From: an uncultured Bacteroidia bacterium
Lineage (GTDB): Bacteria; Bacteroidota; Bacteroidia; Bacteroidales; F082
Assembly: GCA_902767725.1 (NCBI GenBank)
Contig: CACXIM010000004.1
Span: 1-62,676, forward strand
Length of the DNA: 62,676 nt
Direction of reading: 5' to 3'
Shown here: positions 40,403 through 48,664 of the stretch, piece after piece
How positions within the stretch are numbered: the stretch's first letter is position 1
How the letters are laid out: the number at the start of each line of letters is the position of its first letter
Position numbers and translations under genes: made by a program
The notes under the pieces: generated by a model
The model's input: the letters and a program-made list of their open reading frames with translations, nothing else
Told to the model about the DNA's origin: nothing
Databases searched by the model: none

Positions 40403-40726
40403 CTACTGGTTGGCTATCAAATCAGGATCCATTAGATTTATATCGTAAGGCTTATTTCCCTTCCAAGTCTTACCAGACATGTTTTTTCTTTGCCCATCGC
40501 ATTTTGCAAGAAATCCCTCCAAAGCTTCTTCATAAGTACTTCCTATTGCCCAAATCAAAGCACGGTTAACCCTAATAGTATTGGAAACAGGATTGTATTG
40601 GGCGTACATGCCAAAATATGCGTTGCTGTGACCTTCCCATTCCCATTTGAATATTGTGGGACGGAAAAGTTTTTCATTGTAAGATAGATATTTTGGTAAA
40701 TTTTCAAATGTAAAACTATTGTTCAT
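40403..40726 (-). CDS. Hypothetical protein between int and repressor
   Basis: 107 residues, AT-richer than the virion genes. No HTH visible; aromatic-rich first half (FKWEWEGHSNAYFGMYAQYN). Co-directional with the repressor gene, 4 nt after its stop, so probably made in the lysogen. Unknown. Confidence 0.6.
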   Translation of the reverse strand: MNNSFTFENLPKYLSYNEKLFRPTIFKWEWEGHSNAYFGMYAQYNPVSNTIRVNRALIWAIGSTYEEALEGFLAKCDGQRKNMSGKTWKGNKPYDINLMDPDLIANQ

Positions 40727-40730
40727 ACTT

Positions 40731-41063
40731 CTATGTGTTTGATTTCAATATCTCATACAGTTGTTTGTCCTTAATGTACCGCAACACTTCATCGCTTTTT
40801 TCCTTTTCAATTTCGATGTGCAGTACTACTTTGGTACGTTGGTCTTCTTCGTTTTTGGGCTGAGTAAACGGAGCAACGAAGTCTTGTCCCAAAATCTGGG
40901 AAATGGTAAATAATTCTTTTACCCCCCAATCATCTTTCTTGAACCTTCCGTTCAAAGTTTGCTTCGAAATGCCCATCTTTTGAGCAATTTCAACCTGGCT
41001 GTAATTACTTTGTTTACAAGCCTCTTTGATGACTTGACCGAGATGAATTTCTTTCATGTTCAT
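40731..41063 (-). CDS. CI-like repressor (Xre/HTH_3)
   Basis: 110 residues. HTH at about 8-60: LGQVIKEACKQSNYSQVEIA, then QKMGISKQTLNGRFK. C-terminal short alpha/beta part (VVLHIEIEKEKSDEV) probably for dimerisation; no LexA-type protease domain. Divergent from the early operon with an AT-rich palindrome between them, so it most likely represses the early promoter to hold lysogeny. Confidence 0.8.
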   Translation of the reverse strand: MNMKEIHLGQVIKEACKQSNYSQVEIAQKMGISKQTLNGRFKKDDWGVKELFTISQILGQDFVAPFTQPKNEEDQRTKVVLHIEIEKEKSDEVLRYIKDKQLYEILKSNT

Positions 41064-41141
41064 AATGTTCTAATTTACAAATGATTATTGAATTTGAATT
41101 GGTGTCTGAGTAAAATTGTTGATAACTTTTGTAAAAAAATT

Positions 41142-41172
41142 CTTGACTGAGTAAATAAATTATTTACTTTTG
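41142..41172 (+). promoter_or_regulatory. Early promoter with embedded operator palindrome
   Basis: CTTG (41142-41145), a 19-nt spacer, TACTTTTG (41165-41172). The palindrome AGTAAATAA-A-TTATTTACT (41150-41168) fills the spacer and -7; a related half-site GAGTAAAATTG is at 41108. Probable repressor binding site controlling the early operon. Confidence 0.75.
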
Positions 41173-41218
41173 CACTCCGTAAGACGAAACGAAAATACAT
41201 CAACAAAACGAAATCGAA

Positions 41219-41428
41219 ATGACACAATTTGTAGACTTTATCAACGCGATTCCGCACGGGCGTTATGATGAATTCCGTAAACGAGTAGTTGCAGCCTGTG
41301 GCGTAAGCGATGGGCTTTGGAGAATGTGGAAGACAGGTACACCCGTCAAGACGGAGGAAAACCGAAAAGCCATCAACCGCATCGCCCTCGACATGTTCGG
41401 CAAGGCGGTGTTCACCGAAGAATCATAA
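41219..41428 (+). CDS. Cro-like/small regulator candidate
   Basis: 69 residues, basic, first gene of the early operon opposite the repressor. FRKRVVAACGVSDGLWRMWK, then ENRKAINRIALDMFG reads like a compact helix-turn-helix. Antirepressor or Cro role is inferred from position. Confidence 0.6.
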   Translation: MTQFVDFINAIPHGRYDEFRKRVVAACGVSDGLWRMWKTGTPVKTEENRKAINRIALDMFGKAVFTEES

Positions 41429-41461
41429 CCAATCATTCACTAACTCAAAATCAACAACAAC

Positions 41462-41647
41462 ATGAACAAATCAACAACAACACTCACATGCGACAACTGC
41501 GACAATAGCGGCTTCTTCATCGGAAGAGGCGGCCATCTGTCGACCTATTGCCGCAGGACTGGCAAGCCCATTCCGGCCTACATCACACTACCAACCTGCA
41601 ACGAGCATAGCAAACTGGCCGTGCTCCAGAAAGGAGGTGCGCTATGA
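41462..41647 (+). CDS. Early small zinc-binding-type protein
   Basis: 61 residues. CDNCDN near residue 10, C31 and C48 with a following His; CDNC-type knuckle as in 29156. Ends QKGGAL, which encodes the AAAGGAGG used by the next gene (ATGA overlap). Confidence 0.65.
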   Translation: MNKSTTTLTCDNCDNSGFFIGRGGHLSTYCRRTGKPIPAYITLPTCNEHSKLAVLQKGGAL

Positions 41648-41895
41648 GTGCCGCCAAGTACAACTTCGAGATCCGCAAGGGCTTCGACGTCATCGTGAAG
41701 ATGACCGGCACCATGCGCGAGGCACACCAGGAAGCCGCTTTGCAGGCCGAAAGGCACGGCAAGGTGGAACTCTTCGGCTACAACCCTGAGCCCATGAACC
41801 GATGGGAACTGCTTACCACCTTCACCGAAGACGGAAGAATCATCGACTCGTTCGGCAACGTCAAGAAATCAAAGGAGAAAGGAGGCGAATCATGA
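41644..41895 (+). CDS. Early hypothetical protein
   Basis: 83 residues, alpha/beta (FEIRKGFDVIVKMTGTMREA, AALQAERHG). ATGA overlap on both sides with embedded SD. Unknown. Confidence 0.65.
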   Translation: MSAAKYNFEIRKGFDVIVKMTGTMREAHQEAALQAERHGKVELFGYNPEPMNRWELLTTFTEDGRIIDSFGNVKKSKEKGGES

Positions 41896-42119
41896 AGCAA
41901 GGAAAGAAGACCAAGGCCGCCCCAAAAAGAAAGTGGTACACCATGACCGAACTGAGAGAACTGCCGGATGCCGAACTTGTAGAAATGGCAATAGAGATTG
42001 GAGGCAGTAAAGAGTGGCGGAACAACAAACAACGCGCTGACATCTTAGCATTTATTATGGGCCAACAAATTTGTATGAGAGATCAAGGAACCGAATTCGA
42101 GGAAGGAGGCCAGCAATGA
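41892..42119 (+). CDS. Early hypothetical basic protein
   Basis: 75 residues from ATG 41892. Lys-rich N-terminus then TELRELPDAELVEMAIEIGG, a helical SAP- or Rho-N-like pattern that could bind nucleic acid. Ends EEGGQQ (embedded SD). Confidence 0.6.
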   Translation: MKQGKKTKAAPKRKWYTMTELRELPDAELVEMAIEIGGSKEWRNNKQRADILAFIMGQQICMRDQGTEFEEGGQQ

Positions 42120-42430
42120 GCTATATAGGAGAATCAAGACAGCGCAACGACAGCCCATGGGAAATGGTCTTGTGCTTGGATGAATCAGATTGCAAGTTGC
42201 TCTTGAAAGCGGCAGAAAAGATTGCCATCCGTACCCAAAAGAATTACGAGAAATGGAGAGATATTCACGATGGAGGCGAAATGACAACACGGCAGGAAAC
42301 CGCTTTCATGAATGCTGAGGAAGCGAGGGAAGATGCCGACATCCTGTTTAGCAACATCAAAGCTTTTCTCTACCAGATAAAGAAAAGCAAAGAACATGAA
42401 AAACAGATTATGAAAGGAGGCACCAAATGA
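42116..42430 (+). CDS. Early hypothetical helical protein
   Basis: 104 residues, all-helical, charged. ATGA overlaps on both sides. Unknown. Confidence 0.65.
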   Translation: MSYIGESRQRNDSPWEMVLCLDESDCKLLLKAAEKIAIRTQKNYEKWRDIHDGGEMTTRQETAFMNAEEAREDADILFSNIKAFLYQIKKSKEHEKQIMKGGTK

Positions 42431-42852
42431 ACCGCGAAATCAAATTCAGAGGTAAGAGCTATTTTGATGGACGCTGGATTTTCGGCGACCTTTTCCACAC
42501 CATTGGCACCACCGGCGACGGTCTGGCCATCCAATACTACGACGATGAGGACGGCTGGATGACCGAAGACATCAAGGATGTTACCGTCGGCCAGTTCACA
42601 GGTTTGAAGGATTCCGAGGACCAAGAAATCTACGAGGGCGACATTCTAACCTGGAGGTCGATTATATGCGAAGAAGACCCTGTTGAGACATGGGAGCTAC
42701 CTGTGACATTCTATAATGGTTGTTTCTGCCTTAATGATGATTTTGACATGACTCTCATTTCTGTTATTTACGATTCAGAAGAATTTGGAGGAGTAAAAAT
42801 CATCGGCAACATCCACGACAACCCAAAGCTGCTGGAAGGAGGCCAACAATGA
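42427..42852 (+). CDS. YopX-family protein, copy 1
   Basis: 141 residues. MNREIKFRGK at the start, VTVGQFTGLKDSEDQEIYEG, DIL in the middle, and IIGNIHDNPKLL at the end are the YopX signature. YopX proteins are widespread in phages of Firmicutes and Bacteroidetes; the biochemical role is unknown. A second member is at 44351. Confidence 0.85.
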   Translation: MNREIKFRGKSYFDGRWIFGDLFHTIGTTGDGLAIQYYDDEDGWMTEDIKDVTVGQFTGLKDSEDQEIYEGDILTWRSIICEEDPVETWELPVTFYNGCFCLNDDFDMTLISVIYDSEEFGGVKIIGNIHDNPKLLEGGQQ

Positions 42853-43403
42853 AAGGCGTGTGCAAAGTATGCGGCTGCACGATGAAAAACCCGTGCTTCA
42901 GCCATAGATACGGCTTCTGCTGGTGGCCAACATTTGAGGAGGATATTTGCTCACATTGCGAAAACCCCGAAATCAAGGATGATCCAAACACCATCCATTG
43001 CGTCCATGGATTGGAGTTTCCAGTACTGACCGTTCATCAGCCTTACGCGCTGATGCTGGTCAAAGGCGTGAAGAAAATCGAATACCGCAACTGGAAGCTG
43101 CCACAGCAATACGTCGGCCAAAGAATCTTCATCCATGCCGGAAGAGACCTTCACTTCGATTGGGACAAGCACTATTCCGACGAAGAGCCTTTCTATCAGT
43201 GTAGGGATGAAGCCTTGGCCAAAGATCTAACTCAAATGATTCTCGGCTCGGTCGTGTTTGGCGAAAGCCAAGGACCTTTCGACGGAATCAAGTACGGCGC
43301 TCCTTGCAAAATGTATGAATGGCCGGTGTCTGACCCCATAAGGCTTGACGACCCTTTGAAGTTCATCCCCGGCAAGCAAAGAATCTGGAAAATCCAATTC
43401 TGA
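42849..43403 (+). CDS. ASCH-domain protein with N-terminal zinc site
   Basis: 184 residues. The first 50 hold CKVCGC, then C...H..C and C..C-E (zinc). From residue 55: FPVLTVHQPYALMLVKGVKK, IEYRNWKLP, then RIFIHAG, the ASCH (PUA-like) fold. Known ASCH proteins bind RNA or hydrolyse N4-acetylcytidine; activity here is not predictable. ATGA overlap with YopX-like copy 1. Confidence 0.8.
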   Translation: MKGVCKVCGCTMKNPCFSHRYGFCWWPTFEEDICSHCENPEIKDDPNTIHCVHGLEFPVLTVHQPYALMLVKGVKKIEYRNWKLPQQYVGQRIFIHAGRDLHFDWDKHYSDEEPFYQCRDEALAKDLTQMILGSVVFGESQGPFDGIKYGAPCKMYEWPVSDPIRLDDPLKFIPGKQRIWKIQF

Positions 43404-43416
43404 AAGGAACCCAGTC

Positions 43417-43674
43417 ATGAAATTCAACCTCGACAAAGCTGCCACCTATACCGGAACGACTATCGACGGCGTGAACTATCGCTACGGCTGGTACGAAAGC
43501 GGCCGTGCCTTCATCGCCAAAGAAGACGAGCTGATGACCTACAAAGAAGCCTACAAGACCTTCGTGCCAAAAAACTGCTTCAATATGTATGACTATTTCT
43601 TTGATGGCCTCAGCAAATACAAAAAGACCATCGACGGCATCGTCCGCTACCTCATCAACAAATACAACAGCTGA
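43417..43674 (+). CDS. Early hypothetical protein
   Basis: 85 residues, start 13 nt after the ASCH stop with AAAGGAAC before it. Aromatic-rich, alpha/beta. Unknown. Confidence 0.6.
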   Translation: MKFNLDKAATYTGTTIDGVNYRYGWYESGRAFIAKEDELMTYKEAYKTFVPKNCFNMYDYFFDGLSKYKKTIDGIVRYLINKYNS

Positions 43675-43679
43675 AAGCC

Positions 43680-43841
43680 ATGACCAAGCAGCAGAAATAC
43701 AGCATCGTGATGGACATGCAAAACCGCTACAGCGTGGTATTGCGCGGTACCAGCATTGCAGTCTACCGAAGCGAGAACCACGGCCAAGCCGGTCTTGAAG
43801 ACTGTCAGGACTGGCTCGCCCACCAACCACAGGAGGAATGA
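43680..43841 (+). CDS. Early hypothetical small protein
   Basis: 53 residues (MTKQQKYSIVMDMQNRYSVV...), 5 nt after the previous stop; ends in PQEE with CAGGAGGAATGA serving the next start. Strand-helix pattern. Unknown. Confidence 0.55.
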   Translation: MTKQQKYSIVMDMQNRYSVVLRGTSIAVYRSENHGQAGLEDCQDWLAHQPQEE

Positions 43842-43844
43842 CCC

Positions 43845-44087
43845 ATGAGCATCATCACAAGACTATTCTACGGCCTGAAGTGCGACATCTGCGGTCACGA
43901 AGACGAGGACTGGTACGATACCCCTGAGGAGTGCCGTCGCGACTGCGAACACGTCGACTGGCTGCACCTCTGCGACGGGCGCGACGTCTGCTCCGACTGC
44001 ATCACAATCGACCACAACGGCAACTACGTCACCAAGGACGGCGGCGTCTACGACTACGAGACCCTAAGACTCATCAACGTGAAATGA
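43845..44087 (+). CDS. Early Cys-rich (zinc) protein
   Basis: 80 residues. CDICGHEDEDWYDTPEEC, then C..H and CSDC form two probable metal sites. Acidic. SD AGGAGG 9 nt before the start. Unknown. Confidence 0.65.
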   Translation: MSIITRLFYGLKCDICGHEDEDWYDTPEECRRDCEHVDWLHLCDGRDVCSDCITIDHNGNYVTKDGGVYDYETLRLINVK

Positions 44088-44338
44088 CCATGCCACAACG
44101 CGAACAACTTGCCCTCATAGGCGAATCCGACACGCAGATGCACTTCACCTCCGAACGGTGGGGTCTGCTGACATTCTTCCCCGCGAAGAGCAACAAGTTC
44201 AAGGACACTTGCAGCAAGTGCCTTTTGCTGCATGAAGCCGAAGAGTGCAATTTGGCTCACTGCTATGCCGAACACCGCGCCGACGGCCAAAACGGCTACT
44301 ATTCCATCCACGAAATGCCAGATGGCACACAACATTAA
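44084..44338 (+). CDS. Early hypothetical protein with Cys cluster
   Basis: 84 residues from ATG 44084 (ATGA overlap; ATG 44090 is an alternative). CSKCLLLHEAEECNLAHC is a probable zinc site. Unknown. Confidence 0.6.
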   Translation: MTMPQREQLALIGESDTQMHFTSERWGLLTFFPAKSNKFKDTCSKCLLLHEAEECNLAHCYAEHRADGQNGYYSIHEMPDGTQH

Positions 44339-44350
44339 ATCAACAACAAT

Positions 44351-44755
44351 ATGAACAGAGAAATCAAATACAGAGCAAAAGTCAAAATGCCCGAACGACT
44401 AATTGCAAGAAAGCACGAAGTCCCCGAAGGGCAATGGGTGTATGGCGAGCCTCACACAATCGACTGCCCAACACCTCATATCCACACCGCAGATGTCGGC
44501 AAGCAGCCTATTGACAAGGAAACCATCTGCCAGTTCACCAGCCTATACGACCGCAACAAGAAAGAGATCTACGAGGGCGACTTGTTAAAGTTCTGGGATG
44601 ATGATACAGGACTGATCGAAGTCCGTTTTGTCAGAGGAGTATTCGCTTTTCTTTGGCAAGGCAACCTCGATGAAGAAATGCCTATTAACGCCCCGACACA
44701 TGAATGGGCTACCGTCGTGGGCAACATCCACGACAACCCCGAACTGATGAAATGA
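44351..44755 (+). CDS. YopX-family protein, copy 2
   Basis: 134 residues. MNREIKYRAK, then QFTSLYDRNKKEIYEGDLL and VVGNIHDNPELM. Paralogue of 42427 with a different central part. Preceded by an A-rich, SD-less region. Confidence 0.85.
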   Translation: MNREIKYRAKVKMPERLIARKHEVPEGQWVYGEPHTIDCPTPHIHTADVGKQPIDKETICQFTSLYDRNKKEIYEGDLLKFWDDDTGLIEVRFVRGVFAFLWQGNLDEEMPINAPTHEWATVVGNIHDNPELMK

Positions 44756-45162
44756 GGTTCACAATGATTACCTACCAAGAATTAAAGAATAACTCACAGA
44801 TAAATATGGAATTACAATTCAAAGAACAATTTTACGACGCAACAGTAGTCGTAATTCCCGGCACACGCCAACGCGTCAGCCGCACAGAGCAAAACCAACA
44901 ACTAACCGATTGGATGAAGAAAACAAAACACATACCACTTCAGTATATGTGGGAGAACGGCATTAAGGTTGAACTGAGTAAGATATTCGAGGCCAAAATC
45001 AAGGATGCCTTGCAGCGGGGCAATGCAATCGGTGCGGATGGGCGCAAGTATACCTTTGTAGAACCCGACAACCTTTTCCCGATTTGCTCAAGCATTTGCG
45101 TTAGAGCAATAGCAGAAGGTGAAAGCCATGCCGATGCTTATGGCGTAGATTTCTTTGTTTGA
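44752..45162 (+). CDS. Early hypothetical protein
   Basis: 136 residues from ATG 44752 (ATGA overlap; ATG 44764 is an alternative). Mixed alpha/beta, HADAYGVDFFV at the end. Unknown. Confidence 0.6.
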   Translation: MRFTMITYQELKNNSQINMELQFKEQFYDATVVVIPGTRQRVSRTEQNQQLTDWMKKTKHIPLQYMWENGIKVELSKIFEAKIKDALQRGNAIGADGRKYTFVEPDNLFPICSSICVRAIAEGESHADAYGVDFFV

Positions 45163-45175
45163 AGGGAGGTGTCCA

Positions 45176-45421
45176 ATGAAACTGAACTACAACAAACACT
45201 ATGCTGAAGGTGAATTCGATATGGACACTATCGAATTGGTTGCACTTCCCGCACGGCCTTCCAAACACGAAAGACATCCGCTCATTTGCATCACCGAAGG
45301 TGAACACTGCATGAACTTCCAGATTGCATTCCTTGACTTCGGCAGCCTCGAAGACGAGAACGCCATGGCCAAGGAAATCGAAAGACGGTGGAATCTCGCG
45401 AAGAAAGGAGGTGCCCAATGA
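45176..45421 (+). CDS. Early hypothetical protein
   Basis: 81 residues; AGGGAGGT 6 nt before ATG. Pattern ELVALPARPSKHERHPLICI, then FQIAFLDFGSLEDE. Ends KKGGAQ with the SD of the next gene. Unknown. Confidence 0.6.
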   Translation: MKLNYNKHYAEGEFDMDTIELVALPARPSKHERHPLICITEGEHCMNFQIAFLDFGSLEDENAMAKEIERRWNLAKKGGAQ

Positions 45422-45789
45422 ACCAGCAAGAAAGAATACTGAGCCTCGCCCAGGAGCAAATCCAAATTGTAGGGACAAGTGGTGCCCGATTCGGTAAGAC
45501 ATACAAGGCCGCATTTGAACTGGCCATCCGATTCACCCTCGAAAACCTTTGGATTTCGGTGGATGAATCGTTGCCGGAACTTCCAAAAGAAATTCCCTCT
45601 GCAGCAGTATCAGAAATAGTTCTAATAAAATGCGTCAATGGTGCTATTACAAGAGCGCGGTATGTCAAAATACTTGGAGATTTCACAACATACGTATGGC
45701 AATGTGTTGACGCGGGTTTTGGCGTAGGGGACGATAAAGTCACACACTGGATGCCAATCCCAAAGCTGAAGGAAGGAGGTGCCCAATGA
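45418..45789 (+). CDS. DUF551-like protein
   Basis: 123 residues. The second half has WISVDESLPELP and finishes VTHWMPIPKL, the DUF551 signature seen in phage early genes; the first half is a helical extension. Function unknown. Coupled on both sides by ATGA overlaps. Confidence 0.7.
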   Translation: MNQQERILSLAQEQIQIVGTSGARFGKTYKAAFELAIRFTLENLWISVDESLPELPKEIPSAAVSEIVLIKCVNGAITRARYVKILGDFTTYVWQCVDAGFGVGDDKVTHWMPIPKLKEGGAQ

Positions 45790-46520
45790 AACGAGCAAAC
45801 CTTTGTCATATCACCTTCACCGGCATTGATGCCAGGACTGATGTCAGAGCCTTACACGAAATACAGCGCGAGTTCCCAATTGCAGAGTTCGGTGTGCTTG
45901 TTAGTAACAACTGGAAAGAAAACGGAAACCGCTTTCTAGATCCAGGACTGATAGGCTGTTTGCGAAAAAGGCAGAATGAAAAAAGGCTTAATCTTGCCTT
46001 GCATATATGTGGTTCTGCAGCTCACGATGCCGCAAATGGCCATTGGGATAAGGTGGACGAACAGCTGACACTATTCAGACTTGGCCTCTTCCAACGAATT
46101 CAGTTGAATATAGCAGAACGTAAAGACAACCCTGTCACCGTTTGTCCGCCATGCTACCCCAATCAAGAAGTCATCATACAGCAGAAAAGCATAGATGACA
46201 TGCACGTCTATTTGGATTCAAAGAGGATTCATCCCAACCTGTTTTCCGTCCTGCTTGACGCTTCGGGTGGAAGAGGCATCGACACACCCATCAGAGTGCT
46301 TGACCACCCAGGTCACAAAGTGGGTTATGCCGGAGGCTTTACCCCCGACAATGCGGGCGACAAATTGTCCTACTTGCTGGAGCAAGGCACATACGATTTC
46401 TGGATTGACATGGAAACAGGTGTGCGTACCGATGGATGGTTTGACTTGGACAAAGTCGAGAAAGTATTGCAGATATGCAAACTGGTCTTAGACGACCATA
46501 GAAAAGGAGGTAAGCAATGA
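45786..46520 (+). CDS. TrpF-like (phosphoribosylanthranilate isomerase-type) TIM-barrel protein
   Basis: 244 residues. The last third keeps the TrpF blocks LLDASGGRGID (about 157-167), GYAGGFTPDN (about 180-189) and WIDMETGVRTDG (about 206-217), which in TrpF form phosphate and catalytic loops. The N-terminal KxCG block of true TrpF is absent (LCHITFTG instead), so tryptophan synthesis is doubtful. No other trp genes nearby. A different sugar-phosphate or nucleotide substrate is likely. ATGA overlaps on both sides. Confidence 0.75.
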   Translation: MKRANLCHITFTGIDARTDVRALHEIQREFPIAEFGVLVSNNWKENGNRFLDPGLIGCLRKRQNEKRLNLALHICGSAAHDAANGHWDKVDEQLTLFRLGLFQRIQLNIAERKDNPVTVCPPCYPNQEVIIQQKSIDDMHVYLDSKRIHPNLFSVLLDASGGRGIDTPIRVLDHPGHKVGYAGGFTPDNAGDKLSYLLEQGTYDFWIDMETGVRTDGWFDLDKVEKVLQICKLVLDDHRKGGKQ

Positions 46521-46822
46521 AACAGTTGACCAAAGAAGAAGCGATTGCTTTTTGTGATAACGAAGGATGGAAGGGATGGACTTCCAAACAGATTGCAGAG
46601 TTCCAATTGGAGCAAGATCGGATTTGCATACCTATGGACGTGTTCTGCAAAGCAATTCAAGAAACGTTAGGCAGGCCGGTGTTCACACATGAATTTGCAT
46701 TCCGCGACAGACTAAAAGCCGAATTACATGGTGAAGCACAACCCCCGACTTTTGAGGAAATCGTTTCTCTGATTCCCGAAGAAAAACGGATAATCATTTT
46801 CAAGGAAGGAGGTGAGAAATGA
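46517..46822 (+). CDS. Early hypothetical protein (GRPVxTHEF type)
   Basis: 101 residues. IAEFQLEQDRICIPMDVF and LGRPVFTHEFAF resemble a short domain common in phage early genes (DUF7736-like from memory, unverified). Function unknown. Confidence 0.6.
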   Translation: MKQLTKEEAIAFCDNEGWKGWTSKQIAEFQLEQDRICIPMDVFCKAIQETLGRPVFTHEFAFRDRLKAELHGEAQPPTFEEIVSLIPEEKRIIIFKEGGEK

Positions 46823-46986
46823 TACAAGAAACAATTTACAATCCGAATGATCTCAAAAGAGGAAGATGCAGATGCTGCGGAGAAATGTCAAATGAAATCC
46901 TGATTGGAGATGGCCGATGCATTGAGTGTATCGAGGAAGAGAAATTCATCGAAGAAACAATGAAAATGGAACCTAAATGGCTATGA
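46819..46986 (+). CDS. Early small zinc-ribbon protein
   Basis: 55 residues. CRCCGE and CIECIE (13 residues apart) form a likely four-Cys zinc ribbon. ATGA overlap, SD GGAAGGAGGT. Unknown. Confidence 0.65.
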   Translation: MIQETIYNPNDLKRGRCRCCGEMSNEILIGDGRCIECIEEEKFIEETMKMEPKWL

Positions 46987-47396
46987 AAAAACGTCTCATC
47001 GAACTAACCCAAGACACCATGTGTGCTCACGACAAGCACGAATTGGTCAATTACCCACGCTCATGGTTCAAGGCAAAGCCAACGCTGCCCGCAGGAACCG
47101 TACTGGAGGTGAAAAAGGAATGGTCCAACTTCTACGGCACATATTACAGGTGCGAAACAGCCGATGGGGAATACGATATCCCCGTTGAAAACGCGAATGA
47201 TGTTTCTGAGATTTTTCAGATGAAATTTATAGATACCGAGCCTGGCCAAAAATTCAAGTCGGCGGTTGAGGATTTAAAACGAGCTATTGAAAACGAATAT
47301 GGCGATTGTTTTAGAGCGGCCATCGACGCAATGACTTTTTGGATAAAAAAATTGGATGACATTTATATCAAGAAATCTAAAGGAGGTGAGAAATGA
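46977..47396 (+). CDS. Early hypothetical protein
   Basis: 139 residues from ATG 46977 (or 46983). N-terminal beta part (HELVNYPRSWF, PAGTVLEVKKEW), helical C-terminus. Part of the sequence (SEIFQMK) recurs in 51228. Unknown. Confidence 0.6.
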   Translation: MAMKKRLIELTQDTMCAHDKHELVNYPRSWFKAKPTLPAGTVLEVKKEWSNFYGTYYRCETADGEYDIPVENANDVSEIFQMKFIDTEPGQKFKSAVEDLKRAIENEYGDCFRAAIDAMTFWIKKLDDIYIKKSKGGEK

Positions 47397-47767
47397 GCAA
47401 ACTTAGTAGAAACACAACAACGAGAAAAGCATTCAGAATATGTCTCGTTTCCTTGCTCGTGATAGGATTGTTTGCCGGTGTGTTCTATTCATTCTACAAC
47501 ACACACGACATAAAGACCGTGACCGTGCTGGCCATCACCACCCAACAGCGCATATCGGGCGACAACGGCAGCGTCTCCACCCATTACGAATACATCGTGT
47601 CGACCGACTGCGGCCTGTTCAAAATACAGCCTTACGGCATCTTCGCCTCACAGTCGTTCGGGCAGATCCACGAGGGCGAACGATACACAATAGAGACCGT
47701 AGGCTTTTCCGCCCCTTGGGCGAATATCTATCCCTACATCCTCAGAGCGGAAGGAGGTAAGCAATGA
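47393..47767 (+). CDS. Early membrane-anchored protein
   Basis: 124 residues: basic N-terminus, one TM helix (about 16-35), then an extracytoplasmic beta-type domain (TVTVLAITTQQRI, YEYIVSTDCGLF). Signal-anchor topology. Unknown; could alter the envelope of the infected cell. Confidence 0.65.
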   Translation: MSKLSRNTTTRKAFRICLVSLLVIGLFAGVFYSFYNTHDIKTVTVLAITTQQRISGDNGSVSTHYEYIVSTDCGLFKIQPYGIFASQSFGQIHEGERYTIETVGFSAPWANIYPYILRAEGGKQ

Positions 47768-48228
47768 AACACAATGAAAGACCCATCGGATGGACCACCA
47801 TCGACGAGGCAAAGCGACTGGTAGCCGCCCAGGTTGACCTCAACTCAGCGGACATGAGCTATGTTGAAGGACCGCTTGGCTTGGCATTGTCAGCCAGTCC
47901 GTCCTTGGCTGTCAAAAACAATTTGTTCTCATTCCGGCAAGGCTACGAACAGCCCTGCTGGAGCCTTGGCGCATTGCTCAATTTGCTCCCAAAGCAAATC
48001 GGCATGTATGGTGAAAAGTATTACCTGATTGTAAGTGAGGGCGCAAAGCTTCAGTGGAGCATCTGCTATGCCGACGTCTACAACGAAGATCATCCCATTT
48101 TAGCCTTTCAAAAAGAAACCTTAGTGGAAGCCTGCATCGAAATGATCGCAGCTCTCAAAGTTGCCGAAAAGGAAGAAAAAGCCATTGTCCTTTGGCCAAA
48201 TGTCAAAGAGGAAGGAGGTGCCCAATGA
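47764..48228 (+). CDS. Early hypothetical protein
   Basis: 154 residues. WTTIDEAKRLVAAQVDLNSA and LVEACIEMIAALK are helical; the middle is alpha/beta. ATGA overlaps. Unknown. Confidence 0.6.
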   Translation: MKHNERPIGWTTIDEAKRLVAAQVDLNSADMSYVEGPLGLALSASPSLAVKNNLFSFRQGYEQPCWSLGALLNLLPKQIGMYGEKYYLIVSEGAKLQWSICYADVYNEDHPILAFQKETLVEACIEMIAALKVAEKEEKAIVLWPNVKEEGGAQ

Positions 48229-48485
48229 AAAACAAACAAAAGTATGACAAGGAAACACTGAGCCAGTACGATTGGAGCCAGTTGTATCGCCTTCAATGCA
48301 GGCTTGTTGAAAAGAAAATGATACCTGGAGCCATAATCAACTTTTGCTTGGCTATTACAAATCTTTTCATAAAAAAACCGTGGCTCAAATCGTCAATTGA
48401 TATCATCGAAAGCGCATTGATTATATGGCTGCTTGTCTTGGTTGTAAGGTTTAACCGTATCGATAAAATCATGGAGGAAAAGTAA
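48225..48485 (+). CDS. Early membrane protein
   Basis: 86 residues, two hydrophobic segments (about 33-47 and 60-75), basic elsewhere. Unknown. Confidence 0.6.
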   Translation: MKNKQKYDKETLSQYDWSQLYRLQCRLVEKKMIPGAIINFCLAITNLFIKKPWLKSSIDIIESALIIWLLVLVVRFNRIDKIMEEK

Positions 48486-48664
48486 TGTTAGGTCTTGGAA
48501 TAATAATAGGCATTTTGATAGGTGCCGCCATAGGATCAGCAATCGGAAGCCACGTCGCATACGCCGATGGAATCTATGATGAAAAGCACAAATGGTATAT
48601 TCATGCGAAAGGACATTTCCATAAGGAAGAAGATTTCATGGAAGGAGGAAATGACGATGATTAA
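48485..48664 (+). CDS. Early small membrane protein, glycine-zipper type
   Basis: 59 residues; first 24 residues (LGLGIIIGILIGAAIGSAIG) are a Gly-x3-Gly hydrophobic helix; then a His/Lys-rich tail. 1-nt overlap with the previous stop; end overlaps the methyltransferase start. Possible small membrane effector. Confidence 0.6.
   Translation: MLGLGIIIGILIGAAIGSAIGSHVAYADGIYDEKHKWYIHAKGHFHKEEDFMEGGNDDD

Noticed and set aside
40219-40569. Plus-strand frame over attP
   Set aside because: It begins inside the tRNA-like core and runs antisense to the int-repressor block; no start signal.
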